Shown: in pieces, positions 41,361-49,363 of the stretch
Layout of the letters: the number at the start of each line of letters is the position of its first letter
How positions within the stretch are numbered: the stretch's first letter is position 1
From: Nocardia sp. NBC_01327
Lineage (GTDB): Bacteria > Actinomycetota > Actinomycetes > Mycobacteriales > Mycobacteriaceae
NCBI RefSeq assembly: GCF_035958815.1
Contig: NZ_CP108383.1
Span: 4,340,001 to 4,404,000, forward strand
Length of the DNA stretch: 64,000 bases
Direction of reading: 5' to 3'
The notes under the pieces: model-generated
What the model was told of the DNA's origin: nothing
Seen by the model: only the letters and a program-made list of their open reading frames with translations
The model's database searches: none
Program-made: the position numbers and the translations under genes

Positions 41361-42166
41361 GCCTCCGGCCTCGGCAGCACGCGGTCGCCGCCCCACAGGG
41401 CGCGCACCAACCGCTGGGTCAATTCCGGTCCGAACATGCGCTCGCCCATGACATTCGCGGGATCACGCTCGGCGATATTGCGGCGGATGCGAAGATCCCG
41501 GGCCGCGAGCTCGGTCCGCTCCGCGGCGGGTACGGGCGCGGCGGCATCGACCCAGCCGAGCCACTGGTCCACCTTCGCGGTCAGCAGGTCACGCACGGTG
41601 TCGAGATTGGGCCGGGTGGCGGGAAAGGAGTAGCAGTAGGCGGTGGGGGAGAGACTGGCGCGAATGAAACCGGTGCGGCTGGTGAACCAGGTGAAGTCCG
41701 GATGGTCCTGCTTGAACTGGAGCCACGGGGCATCCGCGTCCGCGTAGTAGTCGTCGAAGTAATCGCCGTCGCCGACCAGGTCGCCGCGCGGGACGCCGTC
41801 GACGTAGAACCATCCCTCCGGCCAGAGCAGCAGCGCCGAGCCCAGATGCGGTACGCGAACCTGCGGGCCCAGCCAGGCGGTCAGGTGCAGATTCACGAAA
41901 CCCGTTCGCGGATCACCGATCCAGGAATGCACCAGCCAATCGATCTCCGGACCGGAGTAGGCGGCGAGACTGCCGGACGGACCGGTCGCCGCATCGCCGT
42001 AGGACTGCAGGTCTTCGGTGGACGGGTCGCGGTGCAGTTCGAAACGCTCGGCGATCTTGTCCTTGAGACCGCCCAGTAGCGCCTGCCATTCCAGGAATGT
42101 CTCGGTCACATCGATTCTGGGTGTTTCGTCGACCATCTGCTCGACGTGTTGCACGGTTTCACTCAT
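41357..42166 (-). CDS. Red chlorophyll catabolite reductase (RCCR) / bilin reductase family protein 2
   Basis: 269 aa from ATG 42166. The closer of the two to plant RCCR: EIDWLVHSWI at 74-83, FVNLHLTAWL, VPHLGSALLL, VDGVPRGDLVGDGDYFDDYY at 122-141, RASLSPTA at 169-176 and a C-terminal RDLRIRRNIAERD...ERMFGPELTQRLV that parallels plant RRDKSFRRKS...PRMFGEEVSSRVV. The acidic residue of plant VVEL is not conserved (GSAL). Expected ferredoxin-dependent reduction of a linear tetrapyrrole. Overlaps both neighbours by 4 bp. Confidence 0.82.
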   Translation of the reverse strand: MSETVQHVEQMVDETPRIDVTETFLEWQALLGGLKDKIAERFELHRDPSTEDLQSYGDAATGPSGSLAAYSGPEIDWLVHSWIGDPRTGFVNLHLTAWLGPQVRVPHLGSALLLWPEGWFYVDGVPRGDLVGDGDYFDDYYADADAPWLQFKQDHPDFTWFTSRTGFIRASLSPTAYCYSFPATRPNLDTVRDLLTAKVDQWLGWVDAAAPVPAAERTELAARDLRIRRNIAERDPANVMGERMFGPELTQRLVRALWGGDRVLPRPEA

Positions 42167-43803
42167 GGCAGCTCCGGTTGGGTGGTCAGGGTGGCGGGCT
42201 CCCGGGTGAGGGCGGCGAGCGCGGGGCGCGGCCGTCCGCCGACCAGGTCGGTGCCCTTGGATACATTGCGGTTCACGGCCTGCGCCGGACGGACCAGTGC
42301 GTGCACCCGGGTCGCTCCGGCAGCGGCGGTGGTGATCTCGGGGTGGCTGATGACGCCGGTGAAGGGGCCGCTCCAGGCGGTCCAGAGGGTGAAATCGGGA
42401 CTCAGCGCGTAGACGGCGGCCACCAGGCCGCCCTGCGGATCCAGTCCGGCGGCAACCACATTGAGGCGGTTCTCCGCGGATCGCTCCGGCAGGCCGAGGC
42501 GCGACTCCCACGATTCGACGGGGGAGTGCGCGACCGCGACGACATCGGCGTCCTGGATCGCGGCCAGCCGGAAGGTCTCCGGGAACAGCGCATCGTCGCC
42601 GACCGCGAGCGCCACTCGGCCCCAGGGCAATTCGAAGATCTCCAGCCGAGAGCCGGTGTCGGTGAGCCAGGGGTGCCGGCCGGTGCGGTGCAGCTGCGGC
42701 TGGCGTCCGGCAATGCCGGCGGCGCCGACCAGTAGTCCGTGCTGTGCGCCGCCCTCGCGGACGGTGAGCACAGCGTGCGCGGAGGTGCCCCGCAGGGCGG
42801 CGATCACCTGGGCGGCGGACAGCGTCGACGCTTCCGGAAGCACCAGCAATTCCGCACCGTCCGAGACTGTCTCGGCGATCACATCGAGATCGGGGAGGAC
42901 GGCGGCGACACGCAGTGTGTCCGCGCCCGCCGGCGCTTGCCGGAGCGACGGTTCAGCGAGCAGCGGTGTGTAGAGCCGCGGCCGTCTGGCGGCGAGGATG
43001 TCGGTGCCGTCCGGCCGGCGTTTGTCATCGGCCAGGTCGATGTCGATATCGGCAATCGCCAGCGCCTCGCCGGTGGCCGGAGCCCTGGCCAGCGTGCTGC
43101 CGTCCGGCGCGACGATCTGGCTCTCACCCGCGCCGTGCAGCCGATCCGGCGGGACGCCCAGCCGCGCCGCGATGGCGGGCAGCTGCTGCGCCGGGAGCAG
43201 CGGACCGACCTTGTTGGCGGCCACCACCCACACCTTGTTCTCCGCGGCGCGGACCGGAATGTGCAGGCTCGCTTCATCTGTCGCGAACGAATTGAGACTG
43301 TTGAGCAGCAGTTGCGCACCGCGCACGGCCAGTGAGCGCGCCACCTCGCAGGTCACGCCCTCCATGCAGGCGTACATGCCGATGCGTCCGATCGGGGTGT
43401 CGATGATCGGTGAATCGAACAGGCCGGGATCGAGATGGTCGTTCTCCGCGCCCATCAGAATCTGCTTGTCCGACTGCCCCAGTACTGAGCCGTCGGGTCC
43501 GAACAGCAGACCGGTTCCGGTGGTGCGACCGTACGCGCCGGCGAGGGTCACGCCGATCTTGAGGTAGATCCGATGCTGCGCGGCGCGTTCGGCGATAGGG
43601 GCCAGGAATGAGTCGCCGGGGCGGCAGGCCATTCGGTGCGCGTGGGCGCGGTCGGTGTACCACGATAGGTGATTACAGAACTCGGGCAATACCACCAGTT
43701 CCGCGTTCTCCGCCGCAGCGGCATCGATCATGCGAAGGCAGGCGTCGAGGTTGTCCGCGACATCGGTGCCCGCGGCGAGTTGTGCGGCCGCGACTCTGGT
43801 CAT
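42163..43803 (-). CDS. Double-domain nitrilase-superfamily protein
   Basis: 546 aa from ATG 43803 (GGAGGG box; GTG/ATG 43830 rejected). Domain 1 (1-280) is a complete carbon-nitrogen hydrolase: Glu41 (VLPEFCNH), Lys113 (SDKQIL), Cys146 (YACMEG). Domain 2 (295-500) is a second, decayed copy: Glu324 (VLPEAST) is kept but Asp replaces Cys (AVGDDALFP at about 401-407) and no equivalent Lys is evident. Amide or nitrile hydrolysis by domain 1; domain 2 probably structural. First gene of the eight-gene operon, behind operator 2a/2b. Confidence 0.88.
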   Translation of the reverse strand: MTRVAAAQLAAGTDVADNLDACLRMIDAAAAENAELVVLPEFCNHLSWYTDRAHAHRMACRPGDSFLAPIAERAAQHRIYLKIGVTLAGAYGRTTGTGLLFGPDGSVLGQSDKQILMGAENDHLDPGLFDSPIIDTPIGRIGMYACMEGVTCEVARSLAVRGAQLLLNSLNSFATDEASLHIPVRAAENKVWVVAANKVGPLLPAQQLPAIAARLGVPPDRLHGAGESQIVAPDGSTLARAPATGEALAIADIDIDLADDKRRPDGTDILAARRPRLYTPLLAEPSLRQAPAGADTLRVAAVLPDLDVIAETVSDGAELLVLPEASTLSAAQVIAALRGTSAHAVLTVREGGAQHGLLVGAAGIAGRQPQLHRTGRHPWLTDTGSRLEIFELPWGRVALAVGDDALFPETFRLAAIQDADVVAVAHSPVESWESRLGLPERSAENRLNVVAAGLDPQGGLVAAVYALSPDFTLWTAWSGPFTGVISHPEITTAAAGATRVHALVRPAQAVNRNVSKGTDLVGGRPRPALAALTREPATLTTQPELP

Positions 43804-43830
43804 GAACTCGCACCCTCCTACTCGGTGCAT

Positions 43831-43867
43831 GTTTCGGAGATCGAAACACTGTTTCCAATATTCGTGA
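43831..43867. promoter_or_regulatory. IclR-type operator pair (sites 2a, 2b) before the nitrilase operon
   Basis: 2a GTTTCG-GAGAT-CGAAAC at 43831-43847, 28 bp upstream of the nitrilase start; a degenerate 2b GTTTCC-AATAT-TCGTGA begins exactly 20 bp later. Confidence 0.75.
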
Positions 43868-44005
43868 TTCTGTACCGGTCGCGCTCATCTGTCCAGAGGT
43901 CGGCCGATATTTCACGCCGCTGTAATCGCTACGGGTGAATACCTGCTGTTTCCAGGCGGTTACGCGCCGCTGCGGCCTTGACACCCGCAGGTGACGCAGG
44001 TTCAA

Positions 44006-44042
44006 TATGGCAACTGCGAAACCGTGTTTCCACTAGCGAAAC
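44006..44042. promoter_or_regulatory. IclR-type operator pair (sites 3a, 3b) before the permease operon
   Basis: Strong site GTTTCC-ACTAG-CGAAAC at 44026-44042, 18 bp before the permease ATG, with a degenerate copy (right half CGAAAC at 44017-44022) 20 bp upstream. Together with sites 2a/2b it controls the divergent promoters of both operons. Confidence 0.75.
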
Positions 44043-44059
44043 ACGTGCTGGAGGTGAGG

Positions 44060-45211
44060 ATGTCGACGCGAAACGCATCCGGATTCGACCGCATGACCGG
44101 CTCCTGGCTCACCGTGCTGCTCGCGGCGGTGGTGGGACCGATGGCCGGCATCGAAATCGTGCTGCTGGACAAATCACTCGGCGGAGTCGTCGGGCTGCCC
44201 GGCGCGGTCGTCGGGTACATCGCGCTGACCGCGGTCGGGTTCGGGGTGGTCGGGGTGCTGCCCGCCGTGCGATGGCGACTCATCGCCTCCGGCCGCGGTA
44301 CGGGCGGATGCGGTGTGCTCGCGGGCACGGGACTGGTTGTCGCGGGGGCGTTTCCGGGAATCGGGACGTTCACCGGAGGCGTGCTGGTCGCCGGTGTGCT
44401 GATGGGTCCGGTGCTGGTGGCCGGGCTCGCCTCGCAGGTTCGGGTGCGGGCGGGTTACGCGGTGCCGGCCGCCGGGCTGGTCGGGGGAGCGCTGGCTGCC
44501 GGTGGATGCCTGGAGCATCCCGGAATCGCTGTGCTGGCAACGGGTTCGGTCGCAGTGGCGTTGGGAGTTGCGGTCATCGCGCTGAATCGGCCTGCCGGTA
44601 TGGAGGCGAGCGGCGGCATCCTGCGACTCATCCGGAAGGCGCGGTGGGTGTTAACCGCTTATGCCGCAACGGGGTTCGCCGTCGGAGCCGCACTGCTTCC
44701 CGCGCTTCATCTACTGCTGTTTCGCTGGAATGTGCTCGATGGCGACCATCCCTGGTATCTGGCTTCGGCTGCCACGCCCATGGTCCTCGTCGCGCTGCTA
44801 CCCGGACGGCACGCCGCCGCGATCCCATCGCTGCTGATCCTCGCCGCAGGGGGTGCGCTGCTGGTTGCCACCGCACCCGGTGCGTGGCAGTCGGCGGTCG
44901 GGACGGCCGTGACGCTCGCGGCAGCGGTCCGTTGCCTGTCGGTGCTGGATTCGCTGTCGAGTCAGGAGTTCTCGGTCGCCGAGGGCCTCGCACGCAGCGC
45001 TGTCACCGTGTGCACGGTCGCGTCGGGCGGCCTCGCGGGCCTCGGATTCGCCGCCGCGGCCGGGCACGTGTGGGGGACGGGCTCAGCTCTGACTCTCTCG
45101 GTGCTGCCGGTGCTCGCCGCAGCACTGTTCACCGTCCGTGCCGACCCAGCCCGCGACCGGGTTGCGGCCGGCTTCCACACCGCACTCGTCACAGAAGGAG
45201 GCGCCCGGTGA
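44060..45211 (+). CDS. Multi-pass membrane protein of the island (transporter-like)
   Basis: 383 aa from ATG 44060 (GGAGGTGAGG box). About ten to twelve hydrophobic segments rich in Gly/Ala/Val; short loops; no ATP-binding or family motif that I can name, though length and layout are MFS-like (a basic RWRLIASGRG loop and RKARWVL in the middle). First gene of the unit that continues with three secreted neocarzinostatin-like proteins; the likely job is passage of the substrate or anchoring of the secreted binders. Stop and next ATG share one base (TGATG). Confidence 0.7.
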   Translation: MSTRNASGFDRMTGSWLTVLLAAVVGPMAGIEIVLLDKSLGGVVGLPGAVVGYIALTAVGFGVVGVLPAVRWRLIASGRGTGGCGVLAGTGLVVAGAFPGIGTFTGGVLVAGVLMGPVLVAGLASQVRVRAGYAVPAAGLVGGALAAGGCLEHPGIAVLATGSVAVALGVAVIALNRPAGMEASGGILRLIRKARWVLTAYAATGFAVGAALLPALHLLLFRWNVLDGDHPWYLASAATPMVLVALLPGRHAAAIPSLLILAAGGALLVATAPGAWQSAVGTAVTLAAAVRCLSVLDSLSSQEFSVAEGLARSAVTVCTVASGGLAGLGFAAAAGHVWGTGSALTLSVLPVLAAALFTVRADPARDRVAAGFHTALVTEGGAR

Positions 45212-45789
45212 TGCGTACATTTGTGTGCGGCTGCGCCGCGCTCGCATTCGCGGGATGGACCGTGATCGCCCCGGCCGCCGCCGACCCCGCCGCCGCACTG
45301 CACGTCAGCGCCACCGGTGACCTTGCCGAGGCGCAGCGAATCACAGTGGGAGGCACCGGTTTCCAGGCCGGGCTGGCGGCCGTGGCGGTAGGCATGTGTA
45401 AGCAGGGCTTCACCAATGGTCTGAAGGACTGCGACCTCGACGGCGGAGCGACCTTCGTGAATATCGGCTCCGACGGCACCTTCAAGACCCTGACGCTCAC
45501 TGTGCGACCGCATTTCAACGGCATCGACTGTACGCATCAGCAGTGCGTCATCGCCGCCGCACCACTGCCCGGCACCGAACCGGCCGCCGTCATCGCCGCC
45601 AATTCGGCGTCGGTGCCGGTGACCTTCGCGGGCTCGCAGTTGCCGGCCCCCACCCCGGCTCCGGCAACCACCACCGCCGCGGCTGCTGCCGCCGGCACCG
45701 GCGGCCCCTCCGCGGTGCTGTGGTCGGTGACCGCGGGGCTGCTCGTCATCGTCGCCGGAACGGCCTTCGCCGATCGGCGGCGGCTCTAG
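45211..45789 (+). CDS. Neocarzinostatin-family secreted protein 1, membrane-anchored
   Basis: 192 aa from ATG 45211. Signal peptide (1-24, ending APAAADP), an immunoglobulin-like neocarzinostatin domain (about 28-135) with the disulphide pairs Cys-KQGFTNGLKD-Cys and Cys-THQQ-Cys, an Ala/Thr/Pro linker, then a C-terminal TM helix (LWSVTAGLLVIVAGTAF) and RRRL. Family proteins bind hydrophobic aromatic ligands in a cleft. Here it would display the binding domain on the cell surface. Confidence 0.82.
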   Translation: MRTFVCGCAALAFAGWTVIAPAAADPAAALHVSATGDLAEAQRITVGGTGFQAGLAAVAVGMCKQGFTNGLKDCDLDGGATFVNIGSDGTFKTLTLTVRPHFNGIDCTHQQCVIAAAPLPGTEPAAVIAANSASVPVTFAGSQLPAPTPAPATTTAAAAAAGTGGPSAVLWSVTAGLLVIVAGTAFADRRRL

Positions 45790-45809
45790 TAGAACCCAAG
45801 GAGAACAAG

Positions 45810-46223
45810 ATGTTTCGAATCCTCTTACGATCCAGTGCCGTGCTCTCGGGCCTGGCGACCGTCGCACTGATCGGCGGCGCGCCGGCACAGGCGGCCTCGG
45901 TACAACTGAGCCGATCCGGTGGCGTAGGCGCCGGGCAATCCATCACCGTCTCGGTGAGCGGCTTGGCTCCCGGTCTCGCCTCCGTCGCTGTGGGCCAGTG
46001 CAAATCGCAGATTTCCGGACCCAACGACTGCAACCTCGGCGGCTCGATCCTGGGCAATGCCGACGGCTCCGGCACCTGGCAGGCAGACAGTCACTCCATC
46101 ACCCTGGTGGGCTCGATCGGCGGCGTCGACTGTACGTCGGCACCGGGCGCCTGCACCATCTCCGTCACCAGCCTGACCGACCCCACCAATATCCTCGCGT
46201 CCATCCCCCTGACCTTCGGCTGA
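45810..46223 (+). CDS. Neocarzinostatin-family secreted protein 2, soluble
   Basis: 137 aa from ATG 45810 (AAGGAGAA box). Signal peptide cleaved near AQAAS, then a lone neocarzinostatin domain: LSRSGGVGAGQSITVSVSG, SVAVGQCKSQ...CNLGG and GVDCTSAPGACTIS with both canonical Cys pairs. No anchor, so released into the envelope or medium. Size is close to mature neocarzinostatin/macromomycin (about 110 aa). Likely scavenges or shields a hydrophobic ligand. Confidence 0.85.
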   Translation: MFRILLRSSAVLSGLATVALIGGAPAQAASVQLSRSGGVGAGQSITVSVSGLAPGLASVAVGQCKSQISGPNDCNLGGSILGNADGSGTWQADSHSITLVGSIGGVDCTSAPGACTISVTSLTDPTNILASIPLTFG

Positions 46224-46231
46224 GAAAAGGT

Positions 46232-46807
46232 ATGAGAAGCAACATCTTTCGAGGTGTCGCGGGCGCGGCGGTCACGGCCGCCGCGCTGCTCGCGACCAGT
46301 GCCCCGGCCGGTGCGGCCCCCGTCCTGCACCCGACCCCCACCGGCGACGTCACCGTGGGTCAATCGATCACCGTGGCGTTGGACGGCCTGCCGCCCAATC
46401 TTCCCACCGTCGCCATCGGCCAATGCAAGCCCCAGATCACCAGCCCCGCCGACTGCAACCTGGGCGGTTCGCTCCTGGGCGGCGCTGACGCGCAGGGCAT
46501 CTGGAAACCCGGTGCTCGAGGAGCGGTGGTGACCCTCGTGGCCTCCGTCGGTGGCATCGACTGCACTTCCGCCCCCGGAGCCTGCACCCTGGCGGTCACC
46601 AGCCTGACGAACCCCGCCGATATTCTGGCGTCGGTCCCGCTGACGTTCACCAAACCCGGCGCATCGCACGAAAATGCCGGCGCCACAGCCGACTCGAGCT
46701 CCTCCGATTCGACGGTCGTCGGAGTGATCATCGCGATCGTCGTCGTGGTGGTCCTTTCGGTCATTCTGGCTGCGGTGGTCCTCCGTCGCCGCCGTAGGCC
46801 CCGATGA
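46232..46807 (+). CDS. Neocarzinostatin-family secreted protein 3, membrane-anchored
   Basis: 191 aa from ATG 46232 (GAAAAGG box). Signal peptide ending PAGAAP; a domain highly similar to protein 2 (TVAIGQCKPQITSPADCNLGGSLL, GGIDCTSAPGACTL), Ser/Asp-rich linker (DSSSSDST), TM helix VGVIIAIVVVVVLSVILAAVVL and RRRRRPR tail. Same anchored design as protein 1, so proteins 1 and 3 flank a soluble one. Its 3' end overlaps the convergent aldehyde dehydrogenase gene by 47 bp. Confidence 0.82.
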   Translation: MRSNIFRGVAGAAVTAAALLATSAPAGAAPVLHPTPTGDVTVGQSITVALDGLPPNLPTVAIGQCKPQITSPADCNLGGSLLGGADAQGIWKPGARGAVVTLVASVGGIDCTSAPGACTLAVTSLTNPADILASVPLTFTKPGASHENAGATADSSSSDSTVVGVIIAIVVVVVLSVILAAVVLRRRRRPR

Positions 46808-48224
46808 CGGCGGTCTCGGTGGGATAGGCGCGGGCGGACATGCCGGCGCCGCCCGCCCGGAAGACGGCAGGGGAGTGAATTACGGTGGTCCTGGTGTATT
46901 CGAGGAGCCCCTCTTCGGCGTATTCGCGTCCGTAGCCACTGGATTTGATTCCGCCGAACGGCGCGCGCAGCGACATCCCGGTCCGGTTGTGGGTATTGAT
47001 GAAGGTGAATCCCGCTTCGATCCGGGCAGCGAAGTCGAAGGCCCGGGATTCGTCGGCCGACCAGACCGAGGCCGCCAGCCCCAGCGCGGAATCGTTGGCA
47101 CGAGAAAGGGCTTCGAATTCATCGCGGTAGGTCAGAAGTGGGACCGCCGGGCCGAATTGTTCGGTGTTCACCAGCGGCGCACTGTCGGGCAGATCGAGCG
47201 CCAGGATCGGGGCGACGAAGTATCCCGATGATTCGGGTACGTCCGCCAGCGGGAGGATGCGGCCGCCGCGGGCTCGGGCATCCGCGATGAGTGCGGAGAC
47301 GCGGTCGGCCGCGTCCCGGGTGACCACCGGGCCCATGGTGACCGCTTCGTCCAGTGGATCGCCCACCGTCAGAATGCGCTGTGCGGCTTCGAGATACGCC
47401 TCGGTGAACTCATCCGCACGACGGTGGGGCACGTAGAGGCGTTTGGCGGCCATACATACCTGACCCGCGGTGGCGAAGGACGCGAGGACGAGGCGGTCGT
47501 AATCGTCCGGGGTCAAGGCGAAGTCGTCGAGGAACACGGCCGGGTCATTACCGCCCAATTCCAGGACGACGGGCGTGATCGCCTGTCCGGCGGCAGCCGC
47601 GATGCTGCGGCCGGCCACATCGCCTCCGGTGAAGGCGACCTTGCCGACCAGGGGATGGGCGATGAGGGCATGCACCAGCTCCGCGCCACCGTGCACCACC
47701 GTGGTCACCGGGAAGAGTTCGGCCACCCTGGTGACCGTGAGTGGAGCGAGGGGAGACGGCTTGAGTATCACCGTGTTTCCCGCAGCGAGGGCCGGGCCCA
47801 CCTTGAGTAAGGAGAGAATGATCGGTGCATTCCAGGGCGTGATCGCCGTGACGACACCATACGGGCGTGCGGCGAGGGTGAGGCGCCCTTGCGCGTCGTC
47901 GATACGGATATCGCTGTACACGGTGGCCGCTCGTCGGCAGATCCAGCGCAGATAGGTTGCGGCGAAGGATAGTTCGCCACGGCAGTCGGCAATGGGCTTA
48001 CCGGTCTCGCGTGCCAGCAGGGCGGCCAGCTCGGAGCGCTCGGCATCCAGCCCGTCCGCCGCTTCCGACAGCTTCGCCAGCCGGTCCGGCAGTGGCCAGG
48101 CCGACCATTCTCGGAATCGGCGATCGGATTCGCGCACAATGACATCCACCGCGCCCGGTGGCATGATCGGCACCGATCCGACTATCTCCCGCGGGCGGGC
48201 CGGGTTCTCCCGGGTGATCCTCAC
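46761..48224 (-). CDS. Aldehyde dehydrogenase (NAD(P)-dependent) 1
   Basis: 487 aa from GTG 48224, overlapping the monooxygenase stop. Normal ALDH layout: ITPWNAPIILSLLKVGPALAAGNTVILKPS, catalytic Glu in VLELGGNDP, catalytic Cys in FATAGQVCMAAKRL, and INTHNRTGMSLRAPFGGIKSSGYGREY at the end. Oxidises a pathway aldehyde to the acid. Last gene of the 52690->46761 operon. Longer in-frame extension upstream of the GTG lies within the monooxygenase gene and is rejected. Confidence 0.9.
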   Translation of the reverse strand: MRITRENPARPREIVGSVPIMPPGAVDVIVRESDRRFREWSAWPLPDRLAKLSEAADGLDAERSELAALLARETGKPIADCRGELSFAATYLRWICRRAATVYSDIRIDDAQGRLTLAARPYGVVTAITPWNAPIILSLLKVGPALAAGNTVILKPSPLAPLTVTRVAELFPVTTVVHGGAELVHALIAHPLVGKVAFTGGDVAGRSIAAAAGQAITPVVLELGGNDPAVFLDDFALTPDDYDRLVLASFATAGQVCMAAKRLYVPHRRADEFTEAYLEAAQRILTVGDPLDEAVTMGPVVTRDAADRVSALIADARARGGRILPLADVPESSGYFVAPILALDLPDSAPLVNTEQFGPAVPLLTYRDEFEALSRANDSALGLAASVWSADESRAFDFAARIEAGFTFINTHNRTGMSLRAPFGGIKSSGYGREYAEEGLLEYTRTTVIHSPAVFRAGGAGMSARAYPTETAVIGAYGGDGGPPQPE

Positions 48225-49363
48225 GATGCCCTCTCCAGCGAATCCATCAGGCACGCACGTCGCAGATGCGCGCGGGTTGCGACCGGATCGGCAGCCAAGG
48301 CGCGCAACTGGTCGCGGTATCCGCGGTCGTGGCCGCGCAGCCGTGACCAATTGGCGTGGCTTGCCCGCTGCACGTGTTCGATGGCGACGGTGCGCCGCAG
48401 TGCTGCCGCGTCATCGAGAATCCCCTGCGGCGCACCGGTGAGGACATCGGCGAGCGCCCCTGCCATCCGCACCGCATCGTGAATGCCGCTGTTCATACCC
48501 AGCCCACCCAGCGGGTTGTTGACGTGTGCGGCATCGCCCATGAGCAGTACCCGGCCGTCCCGGAACTGTGGCGCCACCCGCTGATGCACCCGATAGAGCG
48601 AAGCGTGGGCAATCCGCCACGGCCGTCCGAGATCGGCGACGCCCGCCAAACGCTCGGGGAGACGGGATAATTCGAGATTGTCGGCCGACCCTTCCGGGGT
48701 CGGTAGCAGGACCCGCCAGTGGTCCGGGGTGCGCAGCAGTACCAGCCATTCGGCGGGGTCGAAGACATAGTTGATGGGCGCGATGCCGGGCATTGCGGCG
48801 GTGAGGTCCTCCTCGACCGATGCCACCAGGAATCGCTCCGGATAGGTGCTGCCCTCGAAACTCGCGCCGATGGCTCGCCGGACCGCCGAATGCGCACCGT
48901 CCGCACCGATCAGCCAATCGGCGCGCACCGGACCGGCCGAGGTGCTCACGGTCACCCCGGCCTCGCCGGTGTCCACCCCTTCGACCCGATGATCGAATCG
49001 CACCCGCACGGACTTAGGCAGCGCGTCCAGCAGGATCGGTGTGAGCTTGCTCTGCTCACACTGCACGCGGTACGGAAAGGCCGTATCCGCCGCCAGCACT
49101 GCCATATTCAGTGTGGCGATCTCCCCGCCGCCGCGTTCGCGGTACTGGAAGGTCTCGGCCACGATGCCCTTGTTCAGCAGCGCGTCCACCACACCGAGTT
49201 CGTCGAGCATCTCCAGCGTCGGCGGATGAAAAGTGGAGGCACGCGATTCCGTCGCGAGTTCCGGACCTGCCTCGAGCACGGTCACATCCACGCCTCGCCG
49301 GGCCAGAGTGAGTGCGGCGGTGAGCCCCACCGGCCCGGCCCCGGCGATCGCGACGGTGGTCAT
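48221..49363 (-). CDS. FAD-dependent aromatic-ring monooxygenase (PHBH/UbiH fold)
   Basis: 380 aa from ATG 49363. Rossmann GAGPVG (7-12 region) with VTVLEAG, the DG motif WLIGADGAHSAVRRAIG and GDAAH...NPLGGLGMNSGIHDA FAD/substrate signature. NAD(P)H-dependent hydroxylation of an aromatic or pyrrolic compound. Overlaps the dehydrogenases on both sides by 4 bp, so its product is probably passed to them or its substrate made by them. Confidence 0.9.
   Translation of the reverse strand: MTTVAIAGAGPVGLTAALTLARRGVDVTVLEAGPELATESRASTFHPPTLEMLDELGVVDALLNKGIVAETFQYRERGGGEIATLNMAVLAADTAFPYRVQCEQSKLTPILLDALPKSVRVRFDHRVEGVDTGEAGVTVSTSAGPVRADWLIGADGAHSAVRRAIGASFEGSTYPERFLVASVEEDLTAAMPGIAPINYVFDPAEWLVLLRTPDHWRVLLPTPEGSADNLELSRLPERLAGVADLGRPWRIAHASLYRVHQRVAPQFRDGRVLLMGDAAHVNNPLGGLGMNSGIHDAVRMAGALADVLTGAPQGILDDAAALRRTVAIEHVQRASHANWSRLRGHDRGYRDQLRALAADPVATRAHLRRACLMDSLERAS

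Noticed and set aside
45211..46807. An enediyne antibiotic biosynthesis locus
   Set aside because: Only the apoprotein-like genes are present; no enediyne polyketide synthase or tailoring genes are in the window.
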